From Shimia_B sp038528385 (GTDB taxonomy: Bacteria > Pseudomonadota > Alphaproteobacteria > Rhodobacterales > Rhodobacteraceae): a stretch of DNA of 64,000 nt. The position numbers were made by a program, and so were the translations under genes. The stretch is from contig JBCBET010000003.1 of the NCBI GenBank assembly GCA_038528385.1, positions 248,001 through 312,000 of the forward strand, written 5' to 3'. This document shows positions 1 to 8,700 of the stretch, in pieces. Positions within the stretch are counted from its first letter, which is position 1. Every line of letters starts with the position of its first letter. Under the pieces are notes generated by a model that was not told the DNA's origin, searched no databases, and worked only from the letters and a program-made list of their open reading frames with translations.

Positions 1-239
1 GTATCGAGCGCCCCACGGCGAAACGCCTGCATTTCAAGCACGCGCCCTGCGCCATGGCGCCTCCCGCCGCGTCAACGCGGAAAAAGAATCACCCGGCGAT
101 AACAGGTGCTTGCCCGGCGAAGCGAAAGTAGGCACAATCAGGGCAAGAATGAGGCATTCGGGTCCAAGAGGCCCGAAATCAAGAACTGGGACAAGGCTCC
201 GGCATCGTATCGGCGTCGTCCATTTTTGAGGGTCAGGCA
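1..239. other. non-coding leader region, no gene supported
   Basis: No coding frame with convincing codon use or family resemblance is visible here. The stretch precedes the GTG start of the membrane protein at 240 and presumably holds its promoter. I could not pick out a clear -35/-10 pair. Confidence 0.4.
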
Positions 240-1076
240 GTGATTTCACGGCTCGTAGGGGCGTTTTTGCGTGCGTTGCTCGTGATCTGGATGATCGCGA
301 CGCCATCGCTGCTTCTGCCGGAGGCGGGGCCCGATGCGACGCAGGTCGTCGCGCTCGTTGCCTTATTTGCCGCGCTCATCACCTTCATCGAATACGCCTC
401 CATCTACCCGTCGCTGATCGAATTTCGCCACGCTTCACCGTTCAACCGCGTGCGTTTCGTCTCGCTGTTCATGACCGTGTTCCTGCTCACCGTCATCGCG
501 CGCGGGTCCATTGCGCCCACCGCCATGACGGAGTTCATCACCGATATCGGCAAGATCATCGGGTTCGCCATCGACTTCCCCTATTCGCCGGTGCGCAACA
601 TGGTGCTCACGCTGCCCGACTACGCCGACGAAGCCCTGGTCGAGACGGTGCGCACCGCGGCGGGCATCAGCTATCTCAGCTCGCTCCTGTCGCTCGCGAT
701 CTTCGTCATAATCATCCGCGTCTTCCACTGGCCGGGCCGGTTCGGCAGCTTCAATGTCTGGATCAACCTGCCGACCTTCGATCCCACGGCGGGGGGCGAT
801 GTCGTCGTCAGGCTGCACCGCGATGCGCGGTTCAACATTGCCTTGGGCTTCCTTTTGCCCTTCATCATACCCGCAGTACTCAAGATCGCGGCGGAGACGT
901 TCGAGCCGATCTCGCTCGCCTCGCCGCAATCGCTCATTTGGATGATGACGGCATGGGCCTTCTTGCCATCCTCGCTCTTCATGCGCGGCATCGCCATGGG
1001 GCGCGTGGCGCAGATGATCGAGGACAAGCGGCGCCAGCGCTACGCCGAGTTCGGCGAGGAGCGGGCGCTGGCCTGA
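240..1076 (+). CDS. hypothetical multi-pass membrane protein (278 aa)
   Basis: I do not recognise this family by name. The product starts with GTG and is strongly hydrophobic. An N-terminal helix lies at about residues 4-25, with further helices near 33-55, 70-92, 145-165, 200-222 and 232-250. A basic tail (EDKRRQRYAEFGEERALA) follows and is probably cytoplasmic. A GTG start directly after a GGGTCAGGCA stretch is plausible, but other starts are possible. Its stop codon overlaps the region where the next gene must start, so it is probably co-transcribed and translationally coupled with the secreted EEP-family hydrolase. No catalytic motif is visible. A structural or transport role in the inner membrane is only a guess. 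Confidence 0.7.
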   Translation: MISRLVGAFLRALLVIWMIATPSLLLPEAGPDATQVVALVALFAALITFIEYASIYPSLIEFRHASPFNRVRFVSLFMTVFLLTVIARGSIAPTAMTEFITDIGKIIGFAIDFPYSPVRNMVLTLPDYADEALVETVRTAAGISYLSSLLSLAIFVIIIRVFHWPGRFGSFNVWINLPTFDPTAGGDVVVRLHRDARFNIALGFLLPFIIPAVLKIAAETFEPISLASPQSLIWMMTAWAFLPSSLFMRGIAMGRVAQMIEDKRRQRYAEFGEERALA

Positions 1077-2032
1077 TCCTGGCCCTCTGGGCCGCGCTCG
1101 CCTCGGCGGAGACCGTCCGCGTCGCCACGTTCCACACCGAATTGTCGCGTGAGGGGCCGGGGCTCCTGCTGCGGGATATCATGCGGGGTGCCGAGGATAT
1201 CGACCATGTCCTCACCCGCATGGCCGAGGTCGACGCCGATGTCTGGGTCCTCCAGGGGGTCGACTACGATCTGGGCGAAGAGGCGCTTTCGCGCTTCGCT
1301 GCCGAGGCGGGTTATCCCCACAGCTTCGCCAAGGCACCGAATTCCGGGCTCCGCAGCGGCACCGATCTCGACGGGGACGGGCGCGCCGGCCGACCGCGCG
1401 ACAGCCAGAGCTTCGGCTGGTTCTCGGGGCAGGGCGGCATGGCCGTCCTCTCCCGATTTCCGCTGTCTCTGCGCGCCGACCGCAGCGAGCTGATCTGGTC
1501 CGAGATCCCCTGGGCCACGCCGCCGGAGACCATGACGGCGGAGGCGCGCGCGATCCAGCGGCTCTCCAGTACCGCCCATTGGGCGCTCGACGTGGCCACG
1601 CCGGGCGGGCCGCTCACGGTCATCACAGCCCATGTGACGCCACCGGTCTTCGACGGGCCCGAGGATCGCAACGGCCTCAGGAACGCGGACGAGATCCGGC
1701 TTCTCGCGGAGATGCTGGAGGCCAGCCCGGGACCCGCCATCGTGGCGGGCAATTTCAACCTCGACCCCGGGCGCGGCGAGGGGCGGCGCGAGGAGATCGC
1801 GCGCTTGCTCTCCCATCCCCGTCTGCAGGACCCGTTGCCCGGCGCGGTCACGGTGGATTTCGGACCGGACAGCGCGGGGCGTCTCCGCGTGTCCTACGTG
1901 CTGCCCACGCGGGACGTCGAGGTGCGCGCAGCGGCGGTCGGGGCCCTGCCTGCCGGGGCCGCGGCCACCGACATCGAGCGCACGCGTCACGCGCCGGTCT
2001 GGGTGGACATCTCGGTGCCGAGCGGCGGCTGA
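1073..2032 (+). CDS. secreted endonuclease/exonuclease/phosphatase (EEP) family protein
   Basis: The product resembles the EEP fold (DNase I / sphingomyelinase-like). It has VRVATFHTE near the N-terminus, VWVLQGVDYD where the family has a metal-binding Glu/Gln, VITAHV, VAGNFNLDP (NxD motif) and a C-terminal RHAPVWVD (the family's catalytic His). The Glu usually seen in the E(L/V)Q metal motif is replaced here by the surrounding LQG. A signal peptide ending ALASA-E implies export. The start is unusual: between ATG at 953 and the signal sequence there is no ATG, GTG or TTG in frame. A CTG at 1073 overlaps the previous stop and has GAGGAG about 11 bases upstream. An ATG start at 938 or 953 would add an implausible Arg/His-rich leader. 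The substrate cannot be told. Confidence 0.75.
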   Translation: MILALWAALASAETVRVATFHTELSREGPGLLLRDIMRGAEDIDHVLTRMAEVDADVWVLQGVDYDLGEEALSRFAAEAGYPHSFAKAPNSGLRSGTDLDGDGRAGRPRDSQSFGWFSGQGGMAVLSRFPLSLRADRSELIWSEIPWATPPETMTAEARAIQRLSSTAHWALDVATPGGPLTVITAHVTPPVFDGPEDRNGLRNADEIRLLAEMLEASPGPAIVAGNFNLDPGRGEGRREEIARLLSHPRLQDPLPGAVTVDFGPDSAGRLRVSYVLPTRDVEVRAAAVGALPAGAAATDIERTRHAPVWVDISVPSGG

Positions 2033-2047
2033 GGGCGCTCGCCCGGC

Positions 2048-2076
2048 TTGACCCCCCTCGGGCCGGCGGCTACCGC
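2048..2076 (+). promoter_or_regulatory. candidate sigma-70 promoter for leuB
   Basis: TTGACC at 2048-2053 and TACCGC at 2071-2076 are separated by 17 bases, about 40 bases upstream of the leuB start. The -35 is good and the -10 is weak, so this is only a candidate. Confidence 0.3.
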
Positions 2077-2115
2077 CGTCGCGACATCCCACTCAGGCCG
2101 TACGCGGAGCGCCCC

Positions 2116-3210
2116 ATGACGAAATCCCTGCTCATTCTGCCCGGCGACGGCATCGGCCCCGAGGTCATGGCCGAGGTCCGCAAGGTCATCGACTGGATGG
2201 AACGCCAAGGCCACGCCTTCGACGTGAGCGAGGATCTTGTAGGCGGCGCCGCCTACGACGCCCATGGCACGCCCCTTACCGACGCCACGATGGAGAAGGC
2301 GCAGGTGGTGGACGCCGTCCTCCTCGGCGCGGTGGGCGGATACAAGTACGACAAGCTCGATTTTTCCGTGAAGCCCGAGCGGGGGCTTCTGCGGCTCCGC
2401 AAGGAGATGGACCTCTTCGCCAATCTCCGCCCGGCGCAGTGCTTCGACGCGCTGGCCGAGTTCTCCTCGTTAAAGAAGGAGGTCGTGGCGGGCCTCGACA
2501 TCGTCATCATCCGTGAGCTCACCTCGGGCATCTATTTCGGCGAGCCGCGCGGCATCATCAAGGAAGGCAACGAGCGGGTGGGCATCAACACCCAGCGCTA
2601 CACCGAGAGCGAGATCGCCCGCGTGGCCCGCGCCGCCTTCGAGCTTGCGCGGAAGCGGCAGGCCCGTGTCTGCTCCATGGAAAAGGCCAACGTGATGGAG
2701 TCGGGCATCCTCTGGCGCGATGTCGTCACCGAGGTCCATGCCGAGTACGAAGACGTGGCGCTCACGCACATGTACGCCGATGCCGGCGCCATGCAGCTCG
2801 TGCGCGACCCAAAGCAATTCGACGTCATCGTGACCGACAACCTCTTCGGCGATCTTCTCTCCGACGCCGCCGCCATGCTTACCGGCTCGCTCGGTATGCT
2901 GCCCTCCGCCTCCCTCGGCGCGCCCATGGAAAACGGGCGCCCGAAGGCGCTCTATGAGCCCGTCCACGGCTCCGCGCCCGATATCGCGGGGCAGGGGAAG
3001 GCCAACCCCTGTGCGTGTATACTGAGCTTTGCCATGGCGCTGCGCTATTCCTTCGACATGGGCGCGGAGGCCACGCGTCTCGAGCAGGCGGTGGAGCAGG
3101 TGCTCCGCGACGGGGTCCGCACGCCCGATCTCATGCAGGCAGATGGCGGCACCCCCGCGACGACTGCCGAGATGGGCGACGCGGTGGTGGCCGCGCTCGA
3201 AGCGGGCTGA
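2116..3210 (+). CDS. leuB: 3-isopropylmalate dehydrogenase
   Basis: LeuB oxidatively decarboxylates 3-isopropylmalate with NAD+ to 2-oxoisocaproate in cytoplasmic leucine synthesis. The 364-residue product opens with the Rossmann-like LLILPGDGIGPEVM. It carries the substrate-loop arginines (ERGLLRLRKEM, NLRPAQC) and IIRELTSGIYFGEPRG. The metal-binding aspartates are in VTDNLFGDLLSDAAAML, and the dinucleotide site is EPVHGSAPDIAGQGKANP. Length is normal for the family. The ATG at 2116 is chosen because the conserved N-terminus begins there; any upstream extension is non-homologous. leuC and leuD are not in the window, so the leucine genes are at least partly dispersed here. Confidence 0.97.
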   Translation: MTKSLLILPGDGIGPEVMAEVRKVIDWMERQGHAFDVSEDLVGGAAYDAHGTPLTDATMEKAQVVDAVLLGAVGGYKYDKLDFSVKPERGLLRLRKEMDLFANLRPAQCFDALAEFSSLKKEVVAGLDIVIIRELTSGIYFGEPRGIIKEGNERVGINTQRYTESEIARVARAAFELARKRQARVCSMEKANVMESGILWRDVVTEVHAEYEDVALTHMYADAGAMQLVRDPKQFDVIVTDNLFGDLLSDAAAMLTGSLGMLPSASLGAPMENGRPKALYEPVHGSAPDIAGQGKANPCACILSFAMALRYSFDMGAEATRLEQAVEQVLRDGVRTPDLMQADGGTPATTAEMGDAVVAALEAG

Positions 3211-3329
3211 GGCCCAGCACTGCGCGAATTGCGGGCAGGCGAGCCCTCCACGTCTGCCGCTCGGCTTGCTCTGCCTTGTCCTCCGCGCCGCGGCCCATAA
3301 AGTGACCGTGGCTGGGAAAGGAGGCCCCC

Positions 3330-4352
3330 ATGTCGGTCAATCTGCGCGCCGTGACACTCGCGCTGGCGGCTTTCGGGCTCTTTGCGACCCATGACGTGAT
3401 CGTCAAGCTCCTCGGGGCCGACTACTCCGCCTTCCAGATCGTCTTCTTTTCCGTCCTCTTCAGCTTTCCCGTCGCCACGATCCTGCTCCTGCGAGACGAG
3501 ACCTCCGGGACGCTCATTCCGAAGCATCCCTGGTGGGTCATCGCGCGCACGCTCGCCGCGGTCATCACCGGGGCGGCCGCCTTCTACGCGTTCTCCGTCC
3601 TGCCCCTTGCGCAGGTCTACGCGATCCTCTTCGCTTCGCCGCTCCTCATCACGATCATGTCGGTGCCATTTCTGGGGGAGAAAGTGGGCCTCCGGCGCGG
3701 TCTCGCGGTTCTCGTAGGGCTGGGCGGCGTCCTCGTGGTGCTCAATCCCGGCGCCACCACGCTCGGCCTCGGCCATCTCGCCGCGCTCACCTGCGCGCTT
3801 TTCGGCTCCTTTGCCTCCATCGTGGTGCGCAAGATCGGGCGGGAGGAGCGGTCCATCGTGCTCGTGCTCTACCCGCTCGTGACGAACTTCGTCCTGATGG
3901 GCGCGCTCATGCCCTTCGTTTACCGGCCCATGCCGGTGGAGCATCTGAGCTTGTCCTTCGCGATGGCCGCGCTGGCCATGGTGGCCATGCTCTGCCTGAT
4001 CGCGGCCTACAAGGCGGGCGAGGCCGCCATCGTGGCGCCCATGCAATACAGCCAGATCCTCTGGGCCACCGCCTATGGCGCGCTCTTCTTCGGGGAGCTG
4101 CCGCGGCTCAACACTGCCATCGGCGCGGTGATCATCATCGCGGCCGGGGTCTACATCGTGCTCCGCGAGAGCCGGAAGCCCGGCAGCCAGGCCCCTGTGC
4201 TGCGCACCCGCACGCGCCTCGACACGGGCACCGTCCCCCGTGTGAGCACGCTCATCCGCGCGGGCGGCGCGGAGCCACCCAACGCGCCCGCGCCCGGCAC
4301 GGTCAGTGCCAGCCCCTCGCCCGGGATGCGCGGGCTGCCTGGGCGCGGCTAG
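3330..4352 (+). CDS. DMT-superfamily (EamA) transporter
   Basis: This is a ten-helix inner-membrane exporter of the drug/metabolite transporter superfamily. It has two EamA halves of five helices: residues about 5-135 (ATHDVIVKLLGADYSAFQIVFF at the start, then YALFASPLL-like helix 4) and about 145-285 (ending LFFGELPRLNTAIGAVIIIAAG). The roughly 55-residue tail is Pro/Ser/Arg-rich, probably cytoplasmic and disordered. An AAAGGAGG ribosome site precedes the ATG at 3330 by a few bases. The substrate cannot be read from sequence; relatives export amino acids or their derivatives. It stands alone between leuB and tRNA-Pro. Confidence 0.9.
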   Translation: MSVNLRAVTLALAAFGLFATHDVIVKLLGADYSAFQIVFFSVLFSFPVATILLLRDETSGTLIPKHPWWVIARTLAAVITGAAAFYAFSVLPLAQVYAILFASPLLITIMSVPFLGEKVGLRRGLAVLVGLGGVLVVLNPGATTLGLGHLAALTCALFGSFASIVVRKIGREERSIVLVLYPLVTNFVLMGALMPFVYRPMPVEHLSLSFAMAALAMVAMLCLIAAYKAGEAAIVAPMQYSQILWATAYGALFFGELPRLNTAIGAVIIIAAGVYIVLRESRKPGSQAPVLRTRTRLDTGTVPRVSTLIRAGGAEPPNAPAPGTVSASPSPGMRGLPGRG

Positions 4353-4408
4353 GCACCGCGAATCCCCTTGCCAAGCGATAGGCGCGCCGCTAGGCAGCGC
4401 GCCACGGT

Positions 4409-4485
4409 CGGAGTGTAGCTCAGCCTGGTAGAGCACTGTCTTCGGGAGGCAGGGGTCGTGAGTTCGAATCTCGCCACTCCGACCA
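4409..4485 (+). tRNA. tRNA-Pro (anticodon CGG)
   Basis: A complete cloverleaf can be drawn by eye. The acceptor stem is CGGAGTG/CACTCCG with seven perfect pairs. The D-arm is GCTC/GAGC, the anticodon stem CTGTC/GGCAG with loop TTCGGGA (anticodon CGG), and the T-arm GTGAG-TTCGAAT-CTCGC. The 3' end has an encoded ACCA. It decodes CCG, a frequent proline codon in this genome. No integrase or second copy of the 3' end is seen next to it, so it is not visibly used as an attachment site here. Confidence 0.97.
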
Positions 4486-4519
4486 ATTCAGCCCCTTCGC
4501 ATCGCCCCGGATCGCGCGG

Positions 4520-5722
4520 CTAGATCACCGCGTGCTCCACGAATTTGCGGCCCTCGGCGACGCGGGTGACCGCAAACTCGGACATGTCGATGCTCTGGTA
4601 GCCTCCGGTCATGAGCCATTCGGCCGTCGCCCGGCCCATGGCCGTGCTCTGTTGGAGCCCGTGGCCGGAAAAGCCATTGAGGAAGGTCAGGTTCCGCGCC
4701 TCGGGATGCGCGCCCATGAGCGCGTTGTGGTCGAAGGGATTGTACTCGTAATGCCCTGCCCACTCGCTCACCACCTTCACCCGCTCGAAGGCGGGGATGC
4801 GGTGCGCGATGGCCGGCCACGCCTTCTCCATCCACACGTCGCCGTCCATGGTGAAATCGGCGGGGTCCACGGCGGGATCGTCATCCGGCGTGGCACCCAC
4901 GAGGTAGGTCTTTGGCCCGTCCTGCCGGACATGGACGCCGGAAGGGTCGATCGTGAGCGGCAGGTCCCGGTCGAGCGGGTCGGCGGCGGAGAAGATGTAG
5001 GTGTAGCGCTTCCTCGGCTCCACCGGCAGGTCGATCCCGGCCATGGCCGCGACGGTGGCCGCGCGGGGGCCGGCGGCGTTGAGCACCTGCCCGCAGGCCA
5101 CCACATCGCCCGAGGCCAGTTCCACATGGGTGATCAGTGCCCCGTTCATGCGAAGCCCCGTCGCGCGGTTCTTGCAGTATTCCACGCCGCGCTCGCGGGC
5201 GAGCCGGCGGAACCATTCGAAGAGCGTGCCGCCGTCGAAATACCCCTCGTCGCGCGTGTTGATCGTGCCGATGGCGATGTCGTCGAGGTGGTAGAACGGA
5301 TACCGCGCGGCGATGTCCTCGCGGTCGAGTACCTCGGTGGCCGCACCCGCTGCCCGCTGCAGCGCCGCCCGCCCGCGCAGGTCCTCGGCGCGGGAGGCAT
5401 CGGCGGCGAGGTAGAGGTAGCCGTAGCTCTGCAGGAGGATGCCCGGCACGCGCTCATCGCCCATTTCCTCCGCCGCGTTCTTGATGAAATGCGCGCCGAA
5501 CTGGCTGATCTCGATGTTGAGCGGGTTGGTGAATTGCTGACGGATGCAGCTGTTGGTGTGAGCGGTGGAAGTGTGCGCGTAGCTCGGGTCCATCTCCACC
5601 ACGAGCACGCGGCCGGTAAACCCCAGCTTCGTGAGCCAGAACGCCGTGGAGGAGCCCATCATCGCCCCACCGATGATGACGATGTCGTAGCTCGCGTGCT
5701 TCGGTGTCTGCCAGTCGGTCAT
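4520..5722 (-). CDS. FAD-dependent oxidoreductase, DAO (sarcosine/glycine oxidase-like) family
   Basis: The 400-residue product is a DadA/SoxB-type flavoprotein. The FAD-binding Rossmann motif at residues 14-25 reads IVIIGGAMMGSS, with Ala instead of the usual middle Gly. TAHTNSCIRQQF follows, then VLNAAGPRAATVAAMAG in the middle and FLNGFSGHGLQQSTAMGRATAEWL at the C-terminus (second nucleotide contact). Such enzymes oxidise C-N bonds of secondary or primary amino acids. Its ATG overlaps the stop of the hydantoinase gene by 4 bp (5719-5722), so the two are one translationally coupled operon. An inference from that pairing is oxidation of an N-methyl or amino acid product of ring opening. The precise substrate is unknown. 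Confidence 0.88.
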   Translation of the reverse strand: MTDWQTPKHASYDIVIIGGAMMGSSTAFWLTKLGFTGRVLVVEMDPSYAHTSTAHTNSCIRQQFTNPLNIEISQFGAHFIKNAAEEMGDERVPGILLQSYGYLYLAADASRAEDLRGRAALQRAAGAATEVLDREDIAARYPFYHLDDIAIGTINTRDEGYFDGGTLFEWFRRLARERGVEYCKNRATGLRMNGALITHVELASGDVVACGQVLNAAGPRAATVAAMAGIDLPVEPRKRYTYIFSAADPLDRDLPLTIDPSGVHVRQDGPKTYLVGATPDDDPAVDPADFTMDGDVWMEKAWPAIAHRIPAFERVKVVSEWAGHYEYNPFDHNALMGAHPEARNLTFLNGFSGHGLQQSTAMGRATAEWLMTGGYQSIDMSEFAVTRVAEGRKFVEHAVI

Positions 5723-8700
5723 GGCGCGTCTCCCTTAGCGATGGTGGCGAGGACATCGGCGATCTCGTCCTCGGTCAAGCCGTAGATGTCGCGCGCCGCA
5801 GTCTCGGAGATGTATCCCATGGCGAGGTCGCGTTTCACCGCCGCTCGGTCGCGCATTTCTGGCGCACCGAAGCCCGCCCCGCCCGGGAAGGCCATGCGGA
5901 CGATGTCGCCCTCGGGCACGAACTGGCGGCCCTTGCCGCGCATTTGGGTGCCGTCTTTCCGCGCGATCTCTGTCGCGCCGCCTCGGCCCCCGCCGCGCCG
6001 TCCGCGGGCGGGATGGTGCACGCGGTCGAGCATGGCGGAGATGTCGAATTCGTGGCCCGCGCGGGCGCCCACATCCATGACCTGCCCGAGCCCGCCCCGC
6101 TGCGCACCCGCGCCGCCCGAATCCGGGCGCAGCTCCTTGCGCCAGATGAGGACCGGGCCCACCTGCTCCGTGGCCTCCACGGGCATGGTCATGACGCCTG
6201 AGGGGAAGGCGGTGGCGCTGAGCCCGTCGAGCGTGGGTCGCGCGCCCGAGCCGCCGGAATTGAAGGTCAGCACCTCTGCGCGGCGGCCCTCCCGCCCGGT
6301 GGGGCGGAGCGAGACCTGGAAGTTGCAGAGGCAGCCCGCGCCCTCGGCGGGCACGGTGTCCGGCAGGAGAGTGTCGAGCGCGCCATAGATCGTGTCGGGC
6401 ACCATGTGTCCGATGACGTGCCTGAGCGCCACAGGCGCGGGGGGCGGCGCGTTCACGATGGTGCCTTCCGGCGCGGTCACCTCGAAGGGCGCGAGCGAGG
6501 CGGCGTTGTTCGGGATCTCCGGCGCGATGGCGCATTTGAGCGCGTAGCAGGCATAGGCCTTCGTGTAGACGAGGGGCACGTTGATCCCCTTCTTGTCCAC
6601 GCCGCTCGTGCCCGCCCAGTCGCTGAGGATGCGGTCCTTCTCGATGGTGAGTTTCACGCGTAAATCGATTGGCGCGGCGTAGCCGTCGATGCGCATGTGG
6701 CCTTCGGCCTCGCCGGGGGAGAGCGCGTTGATGGCCGCCAGCGTGGCCTCACGGGAGCGGGTGAGGATGAAGTCCGACAGCGCGCCGAGGTCGGCGAGCG
6801 AGAACTCCGCCATCATCTCGTGCAAACGCCGCGCACCGATATCGTTGCAGGTGGCGAGTGCGTAGATGTCTCCCACGAGCTGGTCAGGCTCCCGTACATT
6901 GGCGCGGATGATCGCGAGAAGCGTGGCATCCACCGTGCCCGCCCTGATGAAAGGCATCGTGGGGATCGCGAGCCCCTCTTCATGGACATCGTCGGCATCG
7001 GCTCCGAAGCCGCGCCCGCCGATATCGGTCACGTGCGCGGTGCAGGCGAAGAAACCGGTGCGCTTGCCGCCGTGGAAGACCGGCGTGACGATGGTGATGT
7101 CGTGCTTGTGGCCCGTCCCCTCCCAGGGGTCGTTGGTGATGTAGACATCGCCCTCGTCCATCTCGGGGATGCGGCGGATGACGTGGCCCACGGCGTCGGC
7201 CATGGCGTTCACATGCCCCGGCGTGCCGGTGACGGCCTGCGCGAGCATGTCGCCCGCGGCGTTGTAGGCGCCCGCCGAGAGGTCCCCCGCCTCGCGGACG
7301 GAGGTGGAGAAGGCCGTGCGGACGAGGGCCTGCGCCTGTTCCTCGACGATGGAGATGAGGCGGTTCCACATGACCTGGTTCGCCACGGTCGAGATATCCG
7401 CCCCGCCCCGGACCTGATCCGGGGCCTCCGAGAGCACGATGGTGCCGTCGGCGGCCTTGTGGGCGATCCGGCTCGACGGGACGACGATGGTGGTTTCGCG
7501 CTCAGTGATGAGCGCGGGGCCGGGTAGGGTGCTCCCTGCGTCGAACGCGTCCCGGTCGAGGAGCGCGGCCTCAACTGTCCCGCCCAAGGCCGGATCGAAG
7601 AGCGTGCGGTGGGGGAGAGGTCCTCCCGGCTCGGGGGCCGGGGCAGGCAAAAGGTCGAGCCCGGGACGGGGCGTGCTGTCGCCCCGGAACTGATCCGGGG
7701 CCTCCATCGCCGTCGTGGCATTCACCGACCAGACCGTGATCTCCGCCACCATCCCCGCCACGGTGCGGCTGAAGCGCTTTGCGTACTCCGCCTCGAAGAG
7801 CGCGAGGATCGTATCCGCTTCTGGCAGGGCGGCCTGCGCGGCGGTGAGCACCACCGGGATCTCCCAGCCCTGCCCGCGGTAGCGCATGTAGACGCGGTGC
7901 TCGAGAATGATCTCCGCCTCCGCATTGCAGGTGCGGACAAAGCCCGCGGCCTCCTCCTCCATCTCCGCGAAAAGCGCGGTGACGCGGGCAGCGTCGAAGG
8001 CCGCGATGGGCATGAAAACGGTGCGGTTGGCCTCGAACGAAAACGGCGCGCGCAGGAAGCCGATGGCAGAGCCCACGCCCGCCCCGGCGGGCACGAGGCA
8101 TTTCGAAATGCCCAGCTTCTCGCAAAGCCGCGCTGCATGGAGAGGCGCCGCGCCGCCGAACGCGATCATGGTGTAATCCGCCAGGTCCTCCCCGTTTTCG
8201 ACGGCGTGGACGCGCGCGGCGTTGGCCATGTTCTCGTCCACCACCTCGGCCAGTCCGAAGGCCGCTTCTTCCGCGCCCATGTCGAGGCGGGCGCCAAGTG
8301 CTGTAGAAAGCGCGTCTTCCGCGCGGGAGGTTACGAGCGGGATCGTGCCATCGGCGAAGCGCTCCGGGTCGAGACGGCCGAGAACGAGGTCGGCATCGGT
8401 CACCGCGGGCCGCGTCCCGCCGCGCCCGTAGCAGGCCGGGCCCGGCTCGGATCCCGCGCTTTCGGGGCCCACGCGGATCTGGCCCATGGCGTCGACGGAA
8501 GCCAGCGAACCGCCGCCCGCGCCGATCTCCACCATGTCGATGACGGGGATGGAGATCGGCATGCCCGAGCCCTTCTTGAACCGGTAGGAGCGCGCCACCT
8601 CGAAGACCCGCGCCGTTTTGGGCCGGCCGTTCCGGATCAGGCAGATCTTGGCCGTGGTGCCGCCCATGTCGAAGCTCAAGACCTTCTCGAGCCCGTGCCG

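Noticed and set aside
4409..4485. tRNA-Pro as an integration site for a mobile element
   Set aside because: No integrase, no repeated 3' tRNA end and no composition change lie next to it.
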